Source: Echinostoma caproni (taxonomy: Eukaryota > Platyhelminthes > Trematoda > Plagiorchiida > Echinostomatidae). Taken from it: a DNA stretch of 17,929 nt. The position numbers and the translations under genes are program-made. Where the stretch lies: the NCBI GenBank assembly GCA_900618425.1, contig UZAN01041065.1, forward strand, positions 10,589 through 28,517, written 5' to 3'. The notes beneath the pieces were generated by a model. The model was not told where the DNA came from. It did no database searches and saw only the letters and a list, made by a program, of their open reading frames with translations. The first letter of the stretch is position 1, and each line of letters begins with the position of its first letter. This document shows, piece by piece, positions 8,934-17,929 of the stretch.

Positions 8934-11621
8934 GTTCGTCCACATTGTGTACTCTTAATCAATGGTATACTCCGTGATTTGAAAGTATAGAGTCGTCTGA
9001 AGTCGATCGTCGTGGTGATGACTCGTTGATTATTAGGCTAATCCAAATGCTTACGTTGTATGACTTTTGTCGAGAGAGACGTTACTGCCATTTACAATTT
9101 TTATGTATTGACTGTTCTTTTGTGACCTGCGTAATGATTACCACAACGGGTTAGCGTAGTAGTTCACTATGGTTTTAGATCAAAACACGGCCGAGCTGCA
9201 ATACCTCATTTCTGATGTTATGAGTTTTTAAAGGTGACTAAAATAGATGCCGTAGTTGGGTATTTTACCCTTGGTTGGGATTCAGTAGTATCGATGATAC
9301 AGAAGGCTCATTGGTTGTTTATTAAAATGAACCATTTGGGGTCCTGAAGCAGTCCTTTTTCTCTGTCAGAAATAAGGTTGTCCAGATTACGCTTGAACGT
9401 TAAGAATGTCACATCAAATGATGATGGAAAGGTTTTAATGTAATTGGTGAGCTTGGCAAAAGACTGAACACCAAGTTATACTACTCGAGCAAACAACACG
9501 CATCACTGCATCAATATTTCCGATACTCCAAAACAGTCGTATTCTAAAGGACGGGAGTCAAAATATCAACTGTATTTCAACGTGTCCCATGATGCTAATC
9601 AAGATCTACAGGTGTTGAACAAACTCGTGCAACACCATCGTCATTTTGGAAATCCATTTTAGTTTACAATGTCATACTTATACATAGATGGTTATGAGTA
9701 CAGTGTATTTGTTCCTGACTTTATCTCCAACATCTATGTTCTTAGTTCATTTCTGTCAACGTTTGAATTTGCGTGACTTTGAGTGTCGCGATAAAATTTG
9801 TAGTAGTTCGAAAGTTCTAGCTCTGATTTCGAAAATATTTGAGGCAAAGCAGCATGGGAGTTCATTCTTTTTAATAAATGATTCCTGTCCCATGAGAGTA
9901 TCTATTAAGTTGAGTATATGTATTTTAAGTTTCTAATCTCTTTTCATTCAGTGCACAGTAAATAAACAAATTAATCAAAATATTCTAGCTTAAATAAATT
10001 GATAAATTATTTGGCTACAAACTACTCTCGCATTATCTACATTACTGGAAAAACTGAAAACATGGTCCAAGAAACACACAAGTTGATCTTCGAAAGTCGA
10101 CCTTGAGGTGTGCGGCTCGTTGAATAAGCGCCCTGTAGTGTCACCATGCCCAAACCGAATTAAACGATTAAAAGGTTTTGGCATGTAATTGAAGCCAAGA
10201 GGCAACTTAAACGACAGGCGCGTATATCCGTGGGATCAGTTGGTGTCTTGTGGAAGCGCTTCGATGTGAACATAAGTCCAATTTGTTACATATTCAACGA
10301 AATTTCTCTATCAAAACATCAACTGAGAGGGGGAAAACCGGCCATATCAAAGTAAGATGATGGTTGTATTTGATCGCAGCAGAGAAGAGTTGCACAAAAC
10401 CAATCTAGAGGATAGTCCGGACTGATTAGCCATTCCCCTATCCACCCCCCACGCTTTCTTTTGGAAAATGATGGCTCAATTTAAAATGCAGCTGATGCCA
10501 CGGGATATAAGGCCGTTATTGAACGCCCAACAAAGCATAGCGCGTATTGATTTTACCAAGAAATTCAAATCACGTCGCCCGCCCATTTGGCAATGGGTTT
10601 ATCTCACTGATGGCCAACGAGTAATTCAGCATATTGTAAAAACTGACCTACTGAGCTAGTTTTTTTTAATGAATTTCGTTTTACCTGTCAAAAGAAGTAA
10701 ATATCTACACCACCTAACGAATTGGAAGGGAAGTGATTATTGGGAGCATTGTTGTTGGTCTCCTGCATACGCCAATATGCACTTGGCAAAATTTCTTACA
10801 CTGATAAGGGAGGTTTTTGATAACTGTCACTCAAAAAATAGATTCGCGGAAGTTATATTTTACACATATGAAGGTTGGTATATCAGCTCGCTTGAGGTTG
10901 GTGGTAGAAAACGGTTAGATCAAAACAAATATTATTTTTTTACATGTATGCAGTCTCTGGAGGGGTCAAGCTCATTATCAAATTCGTTCTATTACCGCGC
11001 AGCTGCTGGGATTTTAATTTAATCGAAAACCTTTCCTTGATCCAGAAACAAGGATTACCATTGGCTACCAGTGGTAAGGGTATGCAGTGTATTTGAAGAA
11101 ACTTATAAATTCTGTTTGGCAGTCAACTTGGTGAATTCCATGCTAAAGCGACTGCCTCCAGTGCTCAAAAATGAAGAAGATCAAATCGAATATGGACGAA
11201 ATGAAAGTATAACAGCTGTATAAAATCCATGAATCATTTTAATAAATAAATTATAGTTACGTTTTCTACTGTGACTTTGTTATTTTACAACTGATGCACC
11301 AGCAACCGTCGTCAAAATCGCGAAATTATACATTTTTATGGCATTTGGCTAATAGAATCAGTGACATAAGTGGTTATTATATCAAATATGTTGCGTCTGG
11401 TGTGGGGCAATATCATATTCAATCCCGTGAATGAGGCTAGAAAAACTGAGCATTGAGAGGAACAAATGTGATGAAAATCAGGATTTTGTACGAGTTTAGT
11501 CCATACCTGAATAATTTTTAATTATTTCTTGCAAATGCCTTAGTTAGAAATATAGAAATCGATTTGGGCCGTTTATAAGCGGACTATTTTTGGATCTCGG
11601 AGATACTGAAACACCGAGAGA

Positions 11622-11683
11622 GTGTGTGTGTGTGCGTGTGTGTGTGGTGTGTGATTGGACGCTGAGTGTGTGCATGCGTGTGT
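11622..11683. repeat. Imperfect (GT)n microsatellite
   Basis: This is a GT-rich tract, densest at 11622-11652 and broken by CG, GG and a short unique stretch before GTGTG resumes near 11666-11683. It follows a five-base stem (CTCGG...CCGAG at about 11596-11618). It could form Z-DNA, but it is most simply a decayed dinucleotide repeat. Confidence 0.8.
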
Positions 11684-13562
11684 TCGCTTGAGTATGTGCC
11701 AGAAACCGGAGCAAAACTAAGCGAAGTGATTATATAGTTCGACATGGGGCCGTTTACTGTAGTGATGACCTCAAAACAGAGCGCTCTCGATTTCGGCTGT
11801 GCAAAGTAAGTCAGAGAAGATTCAATTGAGCTATTTATTGAGAACAGACGAAACGAGAAGGGAGCTGTGGAGATATTTGATTTATGAGGTTAGCGACGGA
11901 AACCAGTCATCACTGGGGAGATATCACACATGGTTGTGGAAAGTATTCGTAGTGACTCAGATTTGCAAACTCAAACATTTTCGCGTTCACTGAAAGATCG
12001 CAATCAGTTCAGCTCAATCAAATTTTTATAGTCCCTGGATTGATAGAATGTTCAACTGGACTATCAAGCATTATGAACATTTTGGTCATTTTTTCATCCT
12101 ATGACAATGCTGCTTCTGATTTTCATGTGACAGGTTGTTTTAGAGCTAAGTAGTTACTCACAATGAACTTTTTGGCCTTGTCACACTGTTATTTAATCGA
12201 CTGCTATTCATGTTCAAACACAGTTCTCAGTTCCAGTGCACTCTCAAAGCAAACTCCCGGTAAATATATATATTTTGCGAGTTTCAAATATTTGACCAAT
12301 TTCCATTCTAGAGTAAATAGTTAAGTGTACAACAAATTAAAGGTAAAACGATCTTGGTGAAGTAATTATCTTTTAGGACATTATGTTCGCTGTGGGTATC
12401 ATGTGTGCAAAACACATTCATCATATTAGGGTTTTTCATTATAAGTGCGGTGCGTAGCACCAGAACAGGATTTAAAAAGTCGTTCATATGTCTTGCCCTC
12501 ATGGAATGCATTTTCCCGATAAAATGTTGCTTCAAAAACCGTCAGAAAGATACTCTTCATTTCCATTCTATTCACGGAATCCAAACTCAACAAATACAGG
12601 TAAATTTCGCGGTTCAACTACAATAGGTTTGATGGTGTTGTGGTGTAGTGCTGATATAATCCAATGAAAGCGCTCATCGGATGTGCTAAATGCGATGTTT
12701 TGTCCGTAGTTTTTTGTGCGTAGCACAACAAGTCAACCGGTAAAAACGCATGCAAACTGCTAAGGCAGTTGAACGTAACTCTGTACTGAGGAGAATATTT
12801 CACTCCTTCAGTTATTCCACTGACAGACCTCAGGATGAGTCAAAGGCTGTGGCAAGCAGTCGACTTCCTTGGTTGTGTCCATTAGATCACAGTAGATACA
12901 GCTAATCTCACCGTTTCCTTCCAGTTTCGTTCTGGATGGCGTTCTTGTGAAGATTTTCTTCATTTGTAAAAATGAGGGTGCAGAACTTCTGTTAGATAAC
13001 AGAGCCCCTGAACTAGAGTATACCCTAATTTCAGAGATCACACGGGGGCTGCAAATTATTCATTTGTGCTTCCGAAATGCCAAGTTCTCTTTGAAGACCG
13101 ATAGATGCCTGCACGGGACTCATCCTGTGAGGTGAATTTTTAATATCGTCATCAAAATTTCGAGTCAGGTAGATTAAGTGTCGTCTAGTGCGGTACCCAT
13201 TTTATCCAGTTCCAATAGCAACACTGGTAACTATGAGATTTCCCGATTTAGTGTTCATTACGAGTTGGGGTATGGCGACAATCGGAGAGCTTATGTGGTT
13301 TTAATTGGTTTGGGTTTATACAGTTTCTCACGGTGCCATGAAATCTATCCAAGACAGTTCAGACTCAATTGCGATTTCGCCCAGCCCAAATATGTGATTT
13401 TCCAAGGCACTGAAAATCGATAAATCAAAACAGATTAACACCGGATTGGTGTTTGAAGGTCACAAATAATCTGCGACTGTGTTTGATAGCCTAAACTTTG
13501 AGAACGTTTGTGCTTATTTAGTGTATATTGTGAGCTTGGCAAACCTTCTTGAAATTTACTTC

Positions 13563-13586
13563 ATGATGATGATGATGATGACGATG
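13563..13586. repeat. (ATG)n microsatellite with one interruption
   Basis: Seven ATG/ACG units in tandem, with one T-to-C change. In one frame it translates as poly-Met, which makes a spurious open frame around it. Confidence 0.85.
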
Positions 13587-14946
13587 GCAAGTTTAGAGTA
13601 CTCTGTCATTTATCAAGTAACTGACTTCCTTGACCTATTTGACAAAAAGCACATTAAGGATTGTTAGTAAAGGATTCAAATGATAAACTTTGTGAAGGCA
13701 TTTGGCTTGTTGTAATGTGGCTTTATGTAGATCCACTATGGTCGGTTTGATGTTAATCAATAAAACTACTGTATGATTTTTGATGGAAGAAGTGAAAAGT
13801 AAATATCATCTAAATAATGCGACCAGTAATAGGTTACCCTAGCCAGTGTTCAGTTCAGAAAACCTTGGCGGTACAAATATAAATGTGAACGAAAATCCCC
13901 ACACCTCGAAATGAGGATTTTTCTTCTGTCAAACTGCCAAAACTCATCGCAGGATTGTGACGTGTAGTAAATGTTACTCGTTTCGGTCACCTGCGGGTAC
14001 TCTCTAGAGGTAAGTAACAACCATGCGGGATTGACAACATACGTTATCGATCCACCGGCGATTTCAGCCGAAATCGATGTAACCCGATATTTCGATCACN
14101 GAATGTCAAGTTGATGCTGGACATAGATGGCACCAGTCAGTTTGGACAGTAAATAATGACGAGGAGATCCGAGGAGAAAAAAGCGGTGGATTGCATCGAT
14201 CCTTAATGTGGACGGACTGGTGTACTGTAGTGATCGATGACAAAATACTATTGGCAAAATAGACTGGTGAAGATCAATAATTTCTTTTGTCATCCAACGA
14301 TAAGCAACCTATACCATTACACTACTTCAGTTGTACCTGTCACCAACCACTTGGATTTGCACGCTATTAAAACCACACACCTAATATCGGTTCTCTTTAT
14401 TTTTGCAAGAGTCTGTAGAAAACAGACTTCTGTAGGAGATGCGAGAGGGGTATGTGACGTACAGTAAGGGGCATACGATCAGGATTGATGAGACCAAGTT
14501 CACCTTGAGACACTGAAGGAAGAAATTGTATACGGTGATTCCGTGGAACATTTAGTATTGCTGGTTAAACCCAACCCGCATAAGGTTATTGCTATTCCAT
14601 TTATGGCAATTTGGAAGGATAGAAAGAGTCAACATCTGTTCTTAACTGGATGTTACTTCAACCAAATGTTGGAACTGTCCAATCAGTGGCTGCCACAATG
14701 CATCTTATCTGCGAGGGCCAAGCATGAATGGAAGAAATTTTGTGGAGGAAATGCAAACCTAAGTTTCAGTTTCAATAACCATTAGCCATGCACTTTCGTT
14801 CGCTGGTTTTGGTTGCTGTCTTTTGGTTTCCCATTTGGATGAAGCAGTATGAGGAAGACAGCAAGTTTGAAAGTATAAGCGAAGAAAAAAAAAATGGGAA
14901 TTTCAATGGACTAATGTTGCAAAGAAATTGAGAAAACGCACGAACG

Positions 14947-15540
14947 TCACTGTTTACGATACTCAGCTATATCATTCAGTATCCGTAACCAACGGCTACG
15001 ATCATTCCGTGGTCCCAAATCAGGGAGCCCAACAGGACCTATGTGACCCAGACTCCGGGTTAGGGTTTTCATACCCTCATGATAGGTCTTAGCTTTACCA
15101 CCCTAGTCTTTATTCCACCCACTAACTGCCTCAGCGAACATCGCTCGCCGTGGCAACCTATTTGGTGACATGCGTAACACATGTCCCAACCAACGTAATC
15201 TATGGAGGTCGACCGCTTGTTCCAGTGGGCGATCGCAGTTAGCTAAAACTCTGGGACCAACCTCAGCCTTTCTCGTTCGGCTGCCCCACCAGGTTAGTGC
15301 TGTATTCTTAATGGCCAAGTTTCTGCTCCGTAATAACAGAACTGGCCGAACTGCTGCGGCATACAGTCGATCCTTCACAGACAGCCGGATGTCATGACGG
15401 CACCACAGATGTCTCAAGCTGGCAAATGCCAACCGAGCTTTCTATATGCTAGCTGACACTTCATCCGTGATGCGTCCACCGAGTGAGATTCTAATGATTA
15501 TAGTAATCGTAGTAATATGCACGGAATTCGGAACACCAAC
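14947..15540 (-). mobile_element. RTE-like non-LTR retrotransposon relic, post-RT region
   Basis: Read on the minus strand from about 15505, a single frame gives ISLGGRITDEVSA, a TAG, then LRHLWCRHDIRLSVKDRLYAAAVRPVLL, then LHRLRWLGHVLRM, RLPRRAMFAE and, after one more TAG near 15102, MKTLTRSLGHIG and NDRSRWLRIL, ending at TGA (14947-14949). These blocks in this order are the end of the RT domain and the C-terminal region of fluke RTE-like elements. The stretch between VRPVLL and the LHRLRWLGH block seems shortened compared with the family. Apart from two stops the frame is intact, so this copy is younger than the one at 81-450. The 5' part of the element (endonuclease, RT fingers and palm) is absent, as expected of 5'-truncated LINE insertions. 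The family call comes from motifs, not a search. Confidence 0.75.
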
Positions 15541-15960
15541 CACGCAAGATGAATCACAGGACCCGAATCAATAATCAGCTATCACGGACTGGATCTCAGA
15601 AGCACTGGACCACAATGGCACGGATTCGCAATGTCCCACGAGAACGAGACGCAAGGAAAAGGCCACGGGAATGATAGTAAGTAGTAGTTCGTTTATTGAA
15701 AGAAATGAAGGTGATTAAATAATATGTACAAAGGGAGATTATTGGCTATCTGTGCTTCCACCAATGGGATTGCAGTACTGCTTACATAATCTTGCTTCTG
15801 TCTGCACTGTCTTGGATTGGCTGGCACCATCCACGAATGACGTGTATTCAGAAGCCATGCACGTATCATTGACGTCAGCATTCAAACTTTATTGATCGCG
15901 AATGTCCTGAATCTGTAACGCGCCGCTCCAGGGTAGGTGCCATCGTGTAGGCCTGGATCA
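15541..15960. other. Sequence flanking the retrotransposon relic, possibly more repeat
   Basis: No gene is supported. It abuts the 5' end of the RTE-like relic (minus orientation) and has a higher GC content than the flanks beyond it. A 62-codon minus frame (15881-15693) has no recognised domain. It may belong to the same dispersed repeat unit or be older host sequence. Confidence 0.3.
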
Positions 15961-16800
15961 CCACAGAGATGTAGCTGTTCAAATAAAAAATACTTATCCA
16001 CTTGCTCTATTACTTCCCCAGTTAGAGTGAATCTGGGTGCTGGACCAACATTTTACACCTAAGTATAAAGATTGGATTTGTGTGTGACTCCGAACACATT
16101 TTAGGCTAAGGTTTTCAAAGCATTGATATCGTCTATCAGCAACCCTCATTGATGTCGCTATTAATAGAGGAAAACAATGTGTGCGGCCGGAGTTTCGTTT
16201 CCTTAAGTTCGAACAAAATTCTAATCGATTTAAAAAGCTCGAAATTCCATGCAATGAAAACAAATGGACGAACTCAATTCTATCCTATATTCGCATCATT
16301 TTTATCTAATTTACACCGGGTTTCTTATTAGGCCTCCAGCGTTCTTATATCCTCATTTGCTTGAATCTCAGTCCAAAATGGGACCAGTTTTATATATACA
16401 TATATTTATAGAGGGTCAATCAACCTGAAGGGTAGTTCCTCATGTTTTTTACTAGTTGGGTGCAAGCTAAATCTCAGACTATTAGACATCACTAATCACG
16501 TCGCAAAACAAGAATCAGTTCACTTCCTCATGACTACCTGTGCGTAACATGCATTTCCAGCTTTCAAAAGTTAACTACTCGAAACACTTTCAGTCTGATC
16601 TTCGTTGCCTTTCAATGATGATGGAGATGAGGTTCTCCTTTTGTGTGGATAAACTTTTGAAATATAGTTAAGACGTATTCCTTTCCGTATTCACCGTGCA
16701 AAATGTAAATTGACCAATCACTCGTCTGTTCTATTATTATTNATTTGAGATCCTAGGTCCATAGACACTGCATTATCTACCAGAACAATAACTTTTGAGA
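15961..16800. other. Intergenic, no supported gene
   Basis: I see no supported coding or RNA gene here. Short opposing frames around 15994-16331 are random-looking. An AT-rich alternating stretch lies near 16389-16412. A single N is at 16742. Confidence 0.45.
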
Positions 16801-16890
16801 TTGGATATTCGGAAAGTCCCATAAGGCTAAAAAAAATGCTTGGGTTTCATTACACTATATCTTTTTCAGTTTCAGATGTCCGAATATCAA
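16801..16890. repeat. Short inverted repeat at the 3' side of the DNA transposon
   Basis: TTGGATATTCGGA (16801-16813) is nearly the reverse complement of TCCGAATATCAA (16879-16890), differing by one inserted G. The pair lies just past the transposase C-terminus, where a terminal or subterminal repeat would be expected. The true partner TIR would lie beyond the right window edge, so I cannot confirm its role. Confidence 0.35.
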
Positions 16891-17929
16891 TTTAAGTTGT
16901 CGCTGCTGTCACGAGTACCTCCGCTCAATGACAGACTTCTTCCAGGCATTGCATGCGCCATTCGCATTGACATCAAGCCAGAAGGGTCACCCGTAAGTAA
17001 TACGCTGTACTGCTCGCGCATCCTTTGTCTCACGCTCTGTTTGATCACACTCCATGCGCCTTCAATTGGGTTCAGCGCAGGTGAATATGGTGCAAGCCGC
17101 AGGAGCCTACCGCCGGTGTATTCTGGTTCCATGAACACTTCTTCCAAACCTGTATGACATGGCGCGTTATCGCACACGACCATTGGTTATCGGTAAGATT
17201 GTCCAGAACGCCACGTAACCAAGTCTGACAGGTTTCCTTGGTAAAGGACCACGTTTAGGTGTATAATTAATCATGCCGTGTTCCGGCATGGCNCCCCCTT
17301 CTGCTTGCATGAACGCAGCGAGCTTTCTCTCCTCGTAGGCGTCGACCACGTGTTCCAGTGCAAAAGAGGTTAAAATTTGCTAAGATTCATGTTTAGCATT
17401 TGTATACTGACTTACGTTCATCGATCCATACAATGTTTTTTCCTTCACTAATGCATAACTGTATTTGTTGACAAAACGAGCTCCTCCACAATTTTTTTCC
17501 TCGGAATTCATAGTCTCCGAGAAGGAATATNAAGGAATATATTTTCTTCATTGTGACGAGTCGCCCATCCAAATAATTGCTGACTGTGGTGCAGCAGACC
17601 TCTTTTCCGTATTCCGTCTTTAGCCTCAGTCGCAATGTCTCCAAAGATGCTATTCAGTCATCACTGACCCATTCATCCAACTGATTTATTTCTTCTTCGC
17701 ATAAATTCTTCTTCTTGTATCCACCTTCTCGCCCGTTTATACGATTATGTTGTTTATCGAATATCCAGCGGGAAGCTGTCCGTATATGCACACCCAGAGC
17801 AGCGGCGGTGGTTTGCCAATCGCAATTTTAATAAGCCACCAAAACAAGGCGCTTTGTCTCTTCAGCGCGAGACTTTCTCGATTGGAAAGGAAGAAAGTTA
17901 GAGGGAAAGACTATCAAGATGGTCAACAT
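16887..17929 (-). pseudogene. Degenerate IS630/Tc1-mariner-type DDE transposase
   Basis: The frame begins at or before the window edge. Near 17890-17740 the reading SRKSRAEETKR, then a stop (17828-17830), then DWQTTAAALGVHIRTASRWI is a helix-turn-helix DNA-binding domain. After a TGA (17654-17656) come ETLRLRLKTEYG and VSNYLDGRLVTMKK, the linker. The catalytic domain follows: IVWIDE (first Asp codon 17422-17420), NFNLFC with GTRGRRLRGEKA, TWLRGVLDNL, then after a +1-type frame change near 17185, VVCDNAPCH (second Asp 17171-17169) and LAPYSPALNPIEGAWS (Glu 17063-17061). Thirty-five residues separate the last two acidic residues. All three catalytic residues survive, but stops in the N-terminal domain and near 17255-17275, plus the frameshift, make it dead. 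A probable 36-nt intron is annotated separately. Cut-and-paste transposition is the family's activity. Confidence 0.85.
17380..17415 (-). other. Probable 36-nt micro-intron in the transposase
   Basis: The minus strand reads GTAAGT at 17415-17410 and ends TTAG at 17380. Unspliced, the frame runs from WIDE into a TAA stop inside this segment and loses similarity. Removing exactly these 36 nt joins WIDE to NFNLFC through one Pro codon, restoring the DE-x-NFN-like arrangement seen in related transposases with no frame change. Flukes are known for introns of this size. No transcript evidence is available here. Confidence 0.65.

Larger units (their letters stand above)
8934..14946. other. Six-kilobase AT-rich interval without a supported gene
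   Basis: All frames here are short, with no recognisable domains, paired splice sites or codon signature. The longest is 117 codons at 10669-11022 (+), preceded by a T-run and followed by nothing recognisable. A 55-codon open stretch on the minus strand (9475-9311) has coding-like composition and is reported as a finding. Old transposon remnants beyond recognition, introns of a neighbouring gene or unannotated noncoding RNA are all possible. Confidence 0.45.

Noticed and set aside
9148..9181. tRNA-like A-box (TAGCGTAGTAG) and B-box-like (GGTTTTAGATC) motifs
   Set aside because: The boxes are only about 8 nt apart, far too close for a tRNA, and no cloverleaf stems pair.
10669..11022. 117-codon frame on the + strand
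   Set aside because: The longest frame in the 6-kb interval, but I see no domain, no family resemblance and no flanking gene structure; not distinguishable from chance.
12450..12726. GTGCGTAGCAC present twice (12450-12460 and 12716-12726)
   Set aside because: An 11-mer imperfect palindrome seen twice with no shared flanks; could be chance or a minor repeat remnant.
16840..17157. 105-codon + strand frame
   Set aside because: Antisense shadow of the transposase C-terminal region.
1..17929. CRISPR array, rRNA, bacterial operon or phage features
   Set aside because: No regularly spaced repeats, no rRNA-like blocks and no bacterial gene organisation; the window is eukaryotic.

Overview
The window looks like a trematode (flatworm) nuclear genome. 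This rests on the transposable-element relics: two RTE-like non-LTR retrotransposon fragments and one Penelope-like fragment of types common in flukes, plus a 36-nt intron of the very short class known from schistosomes. Genes are intron-split, intergenic sequence is long and AT-rich, and there are no operons or Shine-Dalgarno signals. I cannot name the species. Single Ns at 14100, 16742, 17293 and 17531 show draft-quality sequence.

Layout. (1) 81-450, + strand: a decayed, internally deleted RTE-like reverse transcriptase relic. (2) 1873-7408, - strand: the only host gene I can support. It has a 3.4-kb exon (6959-3549) and a terminal exon (2516-1873) in matching phase. A tiny first coding exon (7408-7402) with an upstream in-frame stop is likely. 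The model encodes 1353 residues of a long, serine-rich, mostly disordered protein with two helical blocks; I do not recognise its family. (3) 8443-8933: an 86-bp inverted repeat with one mismatch, 319 bp apart, enclosing the C-terminal end of a Penelope-like element. (4) 8934-14946: about 6 kb with no gene I can support, only microsatellites and possible relics. (5) 14947-15540, - strand: a longer RTE-like relic, open except for one stop. (6) 16887-17929, - strand: a broken IS630/Tc1-mariner transposase with the whole DDE triad still visible; its reading frame appears to be interrupted by a 36-nt intron just after the first catalytic Asp.

The parts do not form a pathway: this is one host gene in a transposon-littered setting. 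The observations most worth following are the unrecognised large protein and its corrected start, the transposase micro-intron, and the Penelope-associated inverted repeat.
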